In this document: positions 29,621-38,973 of the stretch, piece after piece
Position numbering within the stretch: position 1 is the first letter of the stretch
How the letters are laid out: every line of letters starts with the position of its first letter
The notes under the pieces: model-generated
What the model was told of the DNA's origin: nothing
The model's database searches: none
The model's input: only the letters and a program-made list of their open reading frames with translations
Assembly: GCA_913060705.1 (NCBI GenBank)
Contig: CAJXTX010000003.1
Location: forward strand, 1-64,000
Length of the DNA: 64,000 nt
Reading direction: 5' to 3'
Origin: an uncultured Bacteroidota bacterium
GTDB taxonomy: Bacteria; Bacteroidota; Bacteroidia; Flavobacteriales; Flavobacteriaceae
Program-made: the position numbers and the translations under genes

Positions 29621-31668
29621 AAGCTGACATTAAATCCGAGGTAGAGCTGACGGGGTAAGCCAAGTTCGTAAAATCGCGACCCAAATGCATTAATTCGGAT
29701 ATTATCCGCATACCTCACATTAGCCATATTTTGAACCCCAATGACGGTTGAAAATCCCATCGACTGAGAAGTCCATTGCTTTTGAAGACTGAGATGATCA
29801 AGCCAAAACCCCTTCACCTTATGCTGATTCTCATCATCGGCATATAAAGCGCCCCTGCGCAATCGCTGATAGTTTAATCGCAGCGAGTCAGAGAGTTGAT
29901 ACGAAAGCTGTAAACTTCCAGATTGCCAGGGTACTCCCGGAAGATGTCTATTCGCAATGCTAGGCTCACTTTCTTCTGCAAACCTGAGATCTAGATACGC
30001 ATACACGAGGTCTAATTGCAGCCTATCGAATTGTCTTTGGTAAGAAAGCTCGATACCCGACCGCTTCGTCTGACCGGCATTTCGGTAAAAGCTCCTACCA
30101 GGATAAGCCTCTAACTCATATGGAACAATATCGTTTGTGGTTTCACCCGTAAAGAAAACCACCTCCCAGTTTACCTGTGATCCACGCCTGTTCAGCCCCA
30201 ACTCGAGCATTTCAGTCTGTTGAATGCCCAGCTCGTCATTGAACCCCCCATTGCTGTACGGAGGGGTAATGAGTTCGCTTAATGCAGGCGTCTCATAGGC
30301 TTTAGACGCATTCGCAAAGAGTGAAAGTTCAGAAGCAAGTTGAAATGAAAGTCCCATTTGCGGACTAAACGCATTGAGATTTATGGCATCTGAATCGTCT
30401 ACTCCATCAGATAGATCGTTGTCTTCAAGTTCTAAATTATTGCGATCAAAACGGACGCCTCCCTGCACGAATAAACGCTTTGCTTTTAATTCATAGAGCA
30501 AATAAGATCCTAGACTTGAAAAGCGCTCGTATTGATCAAGACTAAGAGCGCCCCGTTGACCCGATAGGTTCTCATAACGCCTTCTGTGATCTCTTTGATG
30601 CGCCCAATCGTACCCTGCAATGAGATCGTGACGGATTTGATTCTTGTTCGAAAGTGACCGCCTCAATGAAGCCCCCTGACCTGCATACTGGCGCTCTAAA
30701 TCAACAGCCCCACCATTGGCAAAAGGGAGAAATCCGTCAAAATTTCGACCGGAGAAAAACCCATAGGTGGTCAGTTCATAAATGTCAGACCGGTAATTCA
30801 GCGAGCTTCCGACCTTGAAATGGCGAATAGACTCCCCTGCACCAAATGCCACGTTCTGGCTTCGAGCTTGAAAAGGATCGGAATTAAAGTCTTCAAGAGT
30901 AATAGCTCCGGGGTCTTCAGCTAGAGGACTGTCGGTATAATTGGCCTGAATCACCCATTTTGAATCGTTTGAAAAACGCCTCACGTATTTTAGATTCGCC
31001 ATAGAAGTACGGGTGGTACTATGGGTCCTATACCCCTCAATGTCTTGGTGTGAAAGGTGTAGGAGCAATCCGCCCTTCTGTAAACCGACTCCTGCCGTGT
31101 AGGTAAATTGCCGCTGTCCAAAGGCCCCAATACGCGAGGTCAATCGGTGTCGATCTGAAGAAATAGCTTCTCGTGTATCGATGCTGATTACTCCACCAGA
31201 GGCATTCCCATAGCGCATAGAAGAAGGACCTCTAAGTACTGAGATGGTTTCAATCAGATCAAGCGGAAGGTTGTCGAGTTGGCCTTGACCGTCTGGAGTA
31301 GTTTCAGGAATATGATCGACCACTAGTTTGATTCCGCGAATACCGAAGGCTGCCCGTGCACCAAATCCTCGAATTGAAACACGAAGGTCTTGGGCATAAT
31401 TTGAACTGTTGAGCGCAACCAAACCCGGTACTTGATACAAGTACTCCTGAAGTGATCGCTGTGTGCCTTCGTAATCAGAAGAAAAAGAACGAATCGTAAG
31501 TGCCGCCGGAACGTTCTCTAGAGCGATACGTTGCCTTAGTGCCGTAACGGCAACTTCTTCGAGTTCAACCTCGGCAATAGAATCGTTGCCGCTTTGAGCA
31601 AAAGTAGAAGCGGATGCGAGAAGACCCAATAGGCCAGCAAAAGCATTCCGCAAAGAAGGGTTACACAC
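29617..31668 (-). CDS. TonB-dependent receptor
   Basis: TonB-box-like EEVAVTALRQR, plug SIRGFGARAAFGIRGIKLVVDHIPETTPDGQGQ, VLRGPSSMRYGNASGGVISI; terminal barrel strand GFNVSL. Confidence 0.92.
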   Translation of the reverse strand: MCNPSLRNAFAGLLGLLASASTFAQSGNDSIAEVELEEVAVTALRQRIALENVPAALTIRSFSSDYEGTQRSLQEYLYQVPGLVALNSSNYAQDLRVSIRGFGARAAFGIRGIKLVVDHIPETTPDGQGQLDNLPLDLIETISVLRGPSSMRYGNASGGVISIDTREAISSDRHRLTSRIGAFGQRQFTYTAGVGLQKGGLLLHLSHQDIEGYRTHSTTRTSMANLKYVRRFSNDSKWVIQANYTDSPLAEDPGAITLEDFNSDPFQARSQNVAFGAGESIRHFKVGSSLNYRSDIYELTTYGFFSGRNFDGFLPFANGGAVDLERQYAGQGASLRRSLSNKNQIRHDLIAGYDWAHQRDHRRRYENLSGQRGALSLDQYERFSSLGSYLLYELKAKRLFVQGGVRFDRNNLELEDNDLSDGVDDSDAINLNAFSPQMGLSFQLASELSLFANASKAYETPALSELITPPYSNGGFNDELGIQQTEMLELGLNRRGSQVNWEVVFFTGETTNDIVPYELEAYPGRSFYRNAGQTKRSGIELSYQRQFDRLQLDLVYAYLDLRFAEESEPSIANRHLPGVPWQSGSLQLSYQLSDSLRLNYQRLRRGALYADDENQHKVKGFWLDHLSLQKQWTSQSMGFSTVIGVQNMANVRYADNIRINAFGSRFYELGLPRQLYLGFNVSL

Positions 31669-32092
31669 GGTGGTAGTCGCCTTTCCAGTTTTTAATTTTT
31701 GCCTTTATCTCCTTGGCTGGGAGCTTGTCTTTTACGGCCTGCTCAACCAATTCGAGATACTCCTCGTCTGAAGCAAAGCGCAGTGCAATTATTTGGGAGA
31801 GTCTAAGCGAAGATGGTAGCGGTTTTTGGGTGAGTAGGTAATGTCTAAAGTTCTCTTCAGCACGTATAGCCCGGTCTTGAGCTTTAAGCGCAAAGGTTCT
31901 AGTAAACCACATCAATAGAATTAAAATCGGCGCAAGAATCACCAGCAGTGACGCGAGATAGTAATTGTCTTCTGAGGCATGGGCCCAATAATTTAAAGCT
32001 CCGCCAAAAAAGAGGACGATAAGGATGAAAAGGGCCCCATGGAAGCCTTTTACCATTCTAGTATGATTTTTGAAATTTTGAGCTTGTGCCAT
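31661..32092 (-). CDS. DUF6526-like small membrane protein
   Basis: Two TM segments, QNFKNHTRMVKGFH start, LPSSLRLSQIIALRFASDEEYLELVEQA. Confidence 0.7.
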   Translation of the reverse strand: MAQAQNFKNHTRMVKGFHGALFILIVLFFGGALNYWAHASEDNYYLASLLVILAPILILLMWFTRTFALKAQDRAIRAEENFRHYLLTQKPLPSSLRLSQIIALRFASDEEYLELVEQAVKDKLPAKEIKAKIKNWKGDYHRV

Positions 32093-32112
32093 ATTCGAGT
32101 ATGTTTAAATCC

Positions 32113-32140
32113 TTGTTAGACCAAATTAACGCTAATTTTA
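32113..32140 (+). promoter_or_regulatory. possible Bacteroidota-type promoter
   Basis: TTG (32113-32115), N17, TAATTTTA (32133-32140; 7/8 to TAnnTTTG) upstream of the NIPSNAP gene. Confidence 0.3.
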
Positions 32141-32162
32141 ATCACACCATAATTCAATCCTG

Positions 32163-32909
32163 ATGAAGAATCGCATTCTGCTTACCCTAATGGCCTTTAT
32201 GGGTCTAACTGCTATGAACGGTCAAGTGGCCTCTGCTTCAAAAGAGCTCGTAGAGCTTAGAACCTATGAGGTGAAGACCGGCGCAAAAATGAATCTACTC
32301 GTCGATTATTTAAAAGACGTTCTGACCCCTACGCTAAAATCAAAAGGCGCCACAGAAGTTGCCCTTTTTAATGAATACGGAAACGCTGAGCCTCGAAAAC
32401 TGTATTTGATGGTGGCCTACCCCAGTTCTGAAGCCTTCATGAACAGTCAAGAGCTTCACAAAGACCCCTCTTATACGCAGGCAGCAGCCTCTTACAATGG
32501 TATTGGAATTGAAAACACCTTATACAATCGAATAGAATCTATGTTATTACTCTCGTTCGATGCCCTACCGAAAATGGATCCGCTTAAACCGGACTCAACG
32601 CTTTTCGAATTGCGCACCTACGAGAGCTACAGCGAAGATGCAAACCGAAGAAAAATTGACATGTTTAACCATGAAGAGTTAGAGCTCTTCTATGAGGTCG
32701 GGCTTCATCCTGTATTTTTCGGAGAACAAATCATCGGTGCCCAACGCCCCTGTTTGACCTATATGATCCAATTCAAAGACATGGAAGAGCACGATGCGAA
32801 TTGGAAGAAATTCATCGACGCCCCTGCTTGGAAAGAAATGTCTTCTAAGGCCATCTATGCAGACACCGCCACAAAAATCCACAAAGTATTCTTGAACAGG
32901 GTATTTTAA
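32163..32909 (+). CDS. NIPSNAP family protein, secreted
   Basis: Two ELRTYE repeats (VELRTYEVKTGAKM, FELRTYESYSED); signal peptide. Confidence 0.9.
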   Translation: MKNRILLTLMAFMGLTAMNGQVASASKELVELRTYEVKTGAKMNLLVDYLKDVLTPTLKSKGATEVALFNEYGNAEPRKLYLMVAYPSSEAFMNSQELHKDPSYTQAAASYNGIGIENTLYNRIESMLLLSFDALPKMDPLKPDSTLFELRTYESYSEDANRRKIDMFNHEELELFYEVGLHPVFFGEQIIGAQRPCLTYMIQFKDMEEHDANWKKFIDAPAWKEMSSKAIYADTATKIHKVFLNRVF

Positions 32910-32913
32910 ACAG

Positions 32914-32939
32914 AAAAAGCCGCTCGAAAGCGGCTTTTT
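32914..32939. terminator. bidirectional Rho-independent terminator between convergent genes
   Basis: AAAAAGCCGCT-cgaa-AGCGGCTTTTT. Confidence 0.85.
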
Positions 32940-32960
32940 AGTTTTACCCTATATAGGTAC

Positions 32961-33470
32961 TTACATAGCAGGTTGAATCTTAGCGGAAGCCTTTCCGTAT
33001 TCCCAACGCACCTCAAATCCGTCTTCATTTACTTCGTATACCAGACGCTCTTCAAAGTTGCTGCCTTGACCGGCATATACATTGACGCGAAGCTGATCCT
33101 GTTCAGCATCGTAATTAAAGGCGCCCCATTGATCTGCCACCTTATTAAATACGAAAGTAGATTGATACTCATTGGGGATGATGAAGAAGCTGTAAGTTCC
33201 GGCTGGTAATCGCTTTCCTTCGATAAGGATATCCTTCTCGGTAGTAAAGCGGGTAGCCTCGTTCGCCCCTGCACGCCAAATCTGCCCTAGAGGAACAAGA
33301 TCCCCCCAAATGACACGACCTTTTACAGCCGGAGACGAATAATTAATCGTAATGGCACTGCCCCCAGCTACCCCCTCAGCGACACGCGCGGGGCTTGCCT
33401 TTTCTTGTGCAAAAGACAACGAAGCAACTAAAACAGCTGCAAGCGATAAGATGAAATTTCTTTTTGTCAT
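32961..33470 (-). CDS. DUF2911 domain-containing protein, secreted
   Basis: ITINYSSPAVKGRVIWGDLVPLGQIWRAGANEATRFTTEKDILIEGKRLPAGTYSFFIIP. Confidence 0.92.
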   Translation of the reverse strand: MTKRNFILSLAAVLVASLSFAQEKASPARVAEGVAGGSAITINYSSPAVKGRVIWGDLVPLGQIWRAGANEATRFTTEKDILIEGKRLPAGTYSFFIIPNEYQSTFVFNKVADQWGAFNYDAEQDQLRVNVYAGQGSNFEERLVYEVNEDGFEVRWEYGKASAKIQPAM

Positions 33471-33579
33471 AATAGAATTTTTAAGACTATGAAGTTAGTT
33501 AAAACTAGAATGCGCTTGTGACCTATGTTACATAGTTCACGTTATGATAGTGGTAAATTTGTATTCAAATAACAGAACC

Positions 33580-33942
33580 ATGCCAACAGTTAAATTGACC
33601 ACTCAGAAATTCAAAGAAGAAATCTTTGATTATACGCAAGAACGCGAATGGAACTACAAGGGAGCTAAACCCGCCATCATCGATTTCTATGCCGACTGGT
33701 GTGGCCCTTGTAAAATGGTTGCCCCGATACTTGAAGAACTTAGCGATGAGAATCCAGAAATTATTATCTACAAGGTAGACACCGAAGTAGAGCAAGAATT
33801 ATCTGCAGTTTTTCAAATTCGCAGCATTCCAAGCATCTTGTTTATTCCTAAAGACAACCGTCAACCGATGATGCAACCCGGAGCACTGCCAAAGCAAGCC
33901 CTTCAGGAAATCATCGATAAAGAATTAGTTCAAACGGCTTAG
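33580..33942 (+). CDS. thioredoxin family protein
   Basis: IDFYADWCGPCKMVAPILEELS; IRSIPSILF; ATG at 33580 (MPTVKL) preferred. Confidence 0.93.
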   Translation: MPTVKLTTQKFKEEIFDYTQEREWNYKGAKPAIIDFYADWCGPCKMVAPILEELSDENPEIIIYKVDTEVEQELSAVFQIRSIPSILFIPKDNRQPMMQPGALPKQALQEIIDKELVQTA

Positions 33943-34913
33943 AGTGCAGCGGATGCCTTAATCAAAAGGTCTCTTGTTGCTTTAATCCCTTCAATCTCTG
34001 AGAGACGACTTCCTTCGTATTCAACACCTATGAATCCGTCGTAACCATTCTCTTTAGCGATCTGAAGCATGCGTCCGTAGTCAATAAAGGTTTCGTCTCC
34101 GTTCTCATCGAAGTCATTTGACTTAGCACTTAGGGCCATCGCTTTAGGCATCATCTCAGAAACTCCTTGGTAGATGTCATACACCTCAGCGCAGCTTCCG
34201 TCGAATACAGATCCGTAGCCCTCTTCGGCAATACAAAAGTTACCAAAGTCGGGTAGTGTCCCACAATTCGCAGCATCTACGCCATTGATGACCTCCATGA
34301 GCGCGGCGGCATTAGAGCTGATGCGTCCGTGATTTTCTACTAATACATTGATTCCTTTAGGAGCCGCATAGGCCGAAAGTGCCGAAAGACTTTCAATAGA
34401 ATTGGCCTTCCAAAGTTCAGGATCCTTTTCTCCGTAAAGATTAAGGCGTACCGCAGAACATCCCATGTCTGATGCCGCGTCAATCCATAACTTGTGATTT
34501 TCAATAGCTTCTGCACGCGCATCTGCATCAGAAGTTGAAAGTGCCCCTTCGCCGTCGATCATGATCAATACATTGGTCAATCCGTATTGAGCAGCCAATT
34601 CGTTATTCTTGGCAACAAATTCAGCTACTGCAGCTGGTTTATCCTCAGCTCCCACTACATCGGTATACAACTGATTCACGTACTCGAGCCCAGAGAATCC
34701 AAGGTCGTGTGCCTGTTTGGCAAAGTCGTAAGGAGACATCTCGCCTGAGCGAATCGCCTTATGCAAAGACCACTGTGCTAGAGATAGTTTTACTTCGCTT
34801 TGTGCCTCTGCCTGCGCGCTTGTGTCTGCCGATTGTTTTGGTGCTTGGTTGCAGCTAAAAAGCATGATTGAAGCCGCCAAAACTGCAGCCCCTTTAACAT
34901 ATAGTGTTCGCAT
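33939..34913 (-). CDS. sugar phosphate isomerase/epimerase (xylose-isomerase-like TIM barrel), lipoprotein
   Basis: LFSCNQAP lipobox; LSLAQWSLHKAIRSGEM, LVENHGRISSN, GFIGVEYEGSRLSEIEGI. Confidence 0.87.
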   Translation of the reverse strand: MRTLYVKGAAVLAASIMLFSCNQAPKQSADTSAQAEAQSEVKLSLAQWSLHKAIRSGEMSPYDFAKQAHDLGFSGLEYVNQLYTDVVGAEDKPAAVAEFVAKNNELAAQYGLTNVLIMIDGEGALSTSDADARAEAIENHKLWIDAASDMGCSAVRLNLYGEKDPELWKANSIESLSALSAYAAPKGINVLVENHGRISSNAAALMEVINGVDAANCGTLPDFGNFCIAEEGYGSVFDGSCAEVYDIYQGVSEMMPKAMALSAKSNDFDENGDETFIDYGRMLQIAKENGYDGFIGVEYEGSRLSEIEGIKATRDLLIKASAAL

Positions 34914-34948
34914 AATTTAAAATTTGATTAGAAAATGTACGGATTATT

Positions 34949-37159
34949 TTAAAGCGCTCCTGCGAGCTCTCCTAGAAAATCAATCATCGCATTAAAGTCT
35001 GAAACACGGTATTGCGCGGCAGTGGCCTTGGCACCAACTTTAATACTCACCGCGCTTGATGGCAAATACGTAAACATATCCTCATCCGTCACATCATCTC
35101 CTGCCGCAAGAACGAAATCATAAGAAGAACTATTGTAACGCTCTACAGATGCCGTTCCCTTATTCACACTACTACTGACTACTTCGATGATCTTGTCTCC
35201 GTTCATCAAATGAACCTCATTAGAAACCATACTTCTCAAAGTAGTTTTAAGTTCTTCTGACTTTATAATTCCCAGTTCAGGGTCTGTTTTGCGATAGTGC
35301 CATACCAATGCATTCTTTTTCACCTCAACAAAGGTCCCTGGCGTATTGTCTGCGAATTGCTGCATAACCGGAAGCACATGCGCGATCCACTCATCACTAC
35401 TCATGTTTTTCTCTTTCCAGTCTGTACTTCCCTTAAGTCGCGTCAAATGTCCATGCTCTGCGATGAGATCAATGGGAAGGTGTCCGAAATGTTTCTCTAA
35501 AAAATCAGGCGGACGCCCACTGATCACCGCAATATGCGTGGCTGGATCTTGACTCAGTCTTTGCAGAATGGAGAGTACCTCAGAACTCGGGATAGCCTTT
35601 TGATGATTGACATGAAATCCGGTTAAGGTGCCGTCATAATCCAATAGCAACAGACGCTTCTTTGATGCTTTAAAGGTCTTTTTGAGTTCTTCTTTTTGTT
35701 TGGTTCGAATGCGAACCGTGTGCTCTTCGGGAGCCTTGTCGGCGATGCGATTAAGCTCCTCCATAAAACGCTTCGACCACTCGTGCACATCGTAACGGCG
35801 GATCCGCTCACGCATTGGGCGATTTCGTTCAATCTGTTCGTCTTCACTCATCTCAACGGCCTCGTGAATCGCCTCAGAGAGCGCATAAGTGTCGAAAGGA
35901 TTCACCAATAAGGCGTGGTGCAGTTCTTTGGAGGCACCAGCCAGCTCACTCAGAATGAGGACACCTTTAGAATCGAGCTTTGTCGCCAAGAACTCTTTGG
36001 CCACCAAATTCATTCCGTCTCTCAAAGGGGTCACCATGGCTACCTCGCAGCCTTTATACAGATCGATGAGATCTTCAAAGTCAAACGAACGGTAATAGTA
36101 CCAGATCGGCGTCCAATTTACCGTAGAATACATCCCGTTTACGCGACCGATGCTCTCATCGGTTTTTTTCTTGAGCGCCTTATAATGCGACACCTCCGCA
36201 CGCGAAGGAACAATGACCATAACGAGTCTGATCTTCTCGTGGTATTCAGGATAGCGCTTCAAAAAGAGTTCAAATGCCTCTATCCGATTGAGAATACCCT
36301 TGGTGTAATCGAGACGGTCTATAGAAAGAATGAGCTTGCCATTTGACTGAGCGCGATGAGAAGCTAGTTGCGTGCGAACATCTGAAAAATCACCCGGTTG
36401 CTTTTCATCGTGAGCTTTAGATACGGCCTCAAATTTCTCGGTATCTATACCCATCGGAAAGGTGTTGACTATAACCTCTCTACCTCCATCATTAATCGTA
36501 TTGAAATTGACTTCTAGGTGCAAGATTCGTTTGACTGAACTCACAAAATGACGCTGGTAATCGTAAGTGTGAAAACCGATAAGATCAGCTCCCATAAGAC
36601 CGCGTAACACTTCTTGTCGCTTTGGAAAAATCCTGAAAATTTCAAAGGAAGGAAACGGAATATGCAAAAAGAATCCGATAGTGACATCTTGAATCTTTTG
36701 GCGGATCAAATCCGGAACCAAAAGCAACTGATAATCGTGTACCCAAACCGTGTCACCAGGCTGTACCTCTTCTACAACAGCCTGTGCGAACTGCTCATTG
36801 ACCTGTTTATAGGCCTCCCATTGGTTATCGTCAAAAACGACATTTTGTTTGAAGTAATGAAAAAGCGGCCAAATGGATTTATTCGACAATCCGAGGTAAA
36901 AATCTTCTACTTGTTCTTGATCGAGATGTACCGGTTTGAAATTCATTGCACCGAGCGAGGTCTTCACCTCATCGATCTGCGTTGCTTTGAGTTCTTCTTT
37001 TGGAACTCCGGGCCAACCGATCCAAAGGGCATTGCCACTTTCATGAACACTCTTGAGCCCCGTTGCCAATCCGCCACTCGTAGGGCTAAAAACTATGGAT
37101 TGTTCATTTTTTTCAACTTTTAGTGGCAATCGGTTCGATACAATGACAATTTTTTTCAA
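34949..37159 (-). CDS. otsAB: bifunctional alpha,alpha-trehalose-phosphate synthase (OtsA) / trehalose-phosphatase (OtsB)
   Basis: KKIVIVSNRLPLKV, VWVHDYQLLLVPDLIR, DRLDYTKGILNRIEAFE, LLLDYDGTLTGF, AAGDDVTDEDMF; only plausible start codon is TTG. Confidence 0.93.
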   Translation of the reverse strand: MKKIVIVSNRLPLKVEKNEQSIVFSPTSGGLATGLKSVHESGNALWIGWPGVPKEELKATQIDEVKTSLGAMNFKPVHLDQEQVEDFYLGLSNKSIWPLFHYFKQNVVFDDNQWEAYKQVNEQFAQAVVEEVQPGDTVWVHDYQLLLVPDLIRQKIQDVTIGFFLHIPFPSFEIFRIFPKRQEVLRGLMGADLIGFHTYDYQRHFVSSVKRILHLEVNFNTINDGGREVIVNTFPMGIDTEKFEAVSKAHDEKQPGDFSDVRTQLASHRAQSNGKLILSIDRLDYTKGILNRIEAFELFLKRYPEYHEKIRLVMVIVPSRAEVSHYKALKKKTDESIGRVNGMYSTVNWTPIWYYYRSFDFEDLIDLYKGCEVAMVTPLRDGMNLVAKEFLATKLDSKGVLILSELAGASKELHHALLVNPFDTYALSEAIHEAVEMSEDEQIERNRPMRERIRRYDVHEWSKRFMEELNRIADKAPEEHTVRIRTKQKEELKKTFKASKKRLLLLDYDGTLTGFHVNHQKAIPSSEVLSILQRLSQDPATHIAVISGRPPDFLEKHFGHLPIDLIAEHGHLTRLKGSTDWKEKNMSSDEWIAHVLPVMQQFADNTPGTFVEVKKNALVWHYRKTDPELGIIKSEELKTTLRSMVSNEVHLMNGDKIIEVVSSSVNKGTASVERYNSSSYDFVLAAGDDVTDEDMFTYLPSSAVSIKVGAKATAAQYRVSDFNAMIDFLGELAGAL

Positions 37160-37188
37160 CTTGGGCTCAGGTGATTTAAGGGTTGGTT

Positions 37189-38973
37189 ATGCATTTAGAC
37201 AATTTACATTACGGTATTATCGGAAACGGAGCCTCTGGAGCGTTAATTTCAAAAGACGGTGCCATTGACTGGTTCTGTTTACCTCATTTCGCATCGCCCT
37301 CTGTATTTGGGAGACTCTTAGATTCAAAGGCAGGATGGCTCGGTATTGAAACCGTAGACGAAGCCGTAATTCAACAATCGTACCTTGAAAATACAAATAT
37401 TTTAAAGACTGTATTTGAGACAGATGAATGGGCTTTTGAGCTACTTGATTTCATGCCGCGCTACCAAAAGGTTTCTGGCTCGTATTACTATCCGCCCGAG
37501 TTGACGCGCATCATAAAGCCACTCAAAGGCAACCCTAAGATTAAGGTAATTTACGAGCCTGCCTTAGAGTATGCCAAGGGGCATACGGTGACGCATCACA
37601 AAGAAACCCACCTGATCAGTATACTTGAGAATGAGACGCAGTACGACGCCCTTTACCTGTACTCCAACACAGCGCTTAATCGCATACGCAATCAAGAATT
37701 TATAAGCCTTGATGAAACCTTGTTTCTAACCGTGTCGTACAATGAAAAATTAGATTCACCTACTGTAGAAAAAGCCTGGTACGATTTCGATTTAACCAAG
37801 GCCTATTGGCTGAATTGGGTACAACGCACTAAGGAGTACGAGCATTATACAGACGAAATAAAACGCAGTGCACTAACCCTAAAATTGTTGTCGTATGACA
37901 AAACGGGAGCAATCATTGCAGCCCTCACCACATCACTACCCGAGACCATTGGCGAGGTACGAAACTGGGATTACCGTTTCTGTTGGATTCGAGATTCATC
38001 GATGGTCATTAAGGTGCTGTCTCAACTCGGACATCGCAAAATCGTGCGAAGGTTTATCGACTACATCATCGATCTAATTCCTGAGAAGGACGAGAAGCTT
38101 CAGATCATGTATGGCATTCATGGCGAACGGACGCTAACTGAAGAGACGCTAGAACATTTAGAAGGATACCACCACTCAAAACCCGTACGCATAGGCAACG
38201 ATGCCTACCACCAGAAGCAGAATGACATTTACGGAATTTTGATGGACGCGATTTATGTAGAACTCGCCCAATTCACGCTCGATTTTGAACGTAAAGAAGA
38301 GCTTTGGGAGGTAGTGAAGAACATCGTTTGGATCGTAGCGCATAACTGGGAAAAACCCGATAAAGGCATCTGGGAATTTAGAGGAGAAGACAAACACTTC
38401 ACCTTCTCTAAAGTGTTGTGCTGGGTAGCACTAGATCGGGGCATCAAAATCGCGGAACTTTTAAATAAAAAGAAACCCAAATGGGAAACGATTAGAGAAC
38501 AAATCAAGGCACAGATAGAAGAACACGCCTGGAATGAAGAGGCCAATGCCTACACTCAATACTACGGAGCCACTGCGCTTGATGCCTCGGTCTTGCTCAT
38601 GGAGCAATACGGCTTTGTAGCGCCAGAAGATCCAAGGTTCATTGCAACGGTTAAGGCTACCGAGAAAGAGCTATTGCGGGACGGCCTGATGTACCGCTAC
38701 AAAAACCAAGATGATTTTGGCGAACCTTCATCTTCGTTCACCATATGCACCTTCTGGTTCATTCGAAGTCTTATTAAAATAGGAGAAGTCAAAAAGGCGA
38801 AAACCTATTTTGATCAGTTATTATCGTACTCCAATCACTTAGGCCTATTTAGCGAAGACGTCGATTTCAATTCAAAACGACTCTTGGGAAACTTTCCTCA
38901 GGCCTATTCGCATTTGGCACTTATCGATACCGCGATTCAATTCAATGAAACATCGAGTAAAGCCCCACATTGA
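37189..38973 (+). CDS. glycoside hydrolase family 15 protein (glucoamylase/trehalase-like)
   Basis: YGIIGNGASGALISKDGAIDWFCLPHFASPSVFGRLLD; EVRNWDYRFCWIRDSSM; TICTFWFIRSL. Confidence 0.92.
   Translation: MHLDNLHYGIIGNGASGALISKDGAIDWFCLPHFASPSVFGRLLDSKAGWLGIETVDEAVIQQSYLENTNILKTVFETDEWAFELLDFMPRYQKVSGSYYYPPELTRIIKPLKGNPKIKVIYEPALEYAKGHTVTHHKETHLISILENETQYDALYLYSNTALNRIRNQEFISLDETLFLTVSYNEKLDSPTVEKAWYDFDLTKAYWLNWVQRTKEYEHYTDEIKRSALTLKLLSYDKTGAIIAALTTSLPETIGEVRNWDYRFCWIRDSSMVIKVLSQLGHRKIVRRFIDYIIDLIPEKDEKLQIMYGIHGERTLTEETLEHLEGYHHSKPVRIGNDAYHQKQNDIYGILMDAIYVELAQFTLDFERKEELWEVVKNIVWIVAHNWEKPDKGIWEFRGEDKHFTFSKVLCWVALDRGIKIAELLNKKKPKWETIREQIKAQIEEHAWNEEANAYTQYYGATALDASVLLMEQYGFVAPEDPRFIATVKATEKELLRDGLMYRYKNQDDFGEPSSSFTICTFWFIRSLIKIGEVKKAKTYFDQLLSYSNHLGLFSEDVDFNSKRLLGNFPQAYSHLALIDTAIQFNETSSKAPH

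Noticed and set aside
35915-36346. 143-aa + strand ORF
   Set aside because: Fully antisense to otsAB; shadow ORF.
36614-37123. 169-aa + strand ORF
   Set aside because: Antisense to the strongly conserved OtsA domain; low-complexity, non-homologous translation.
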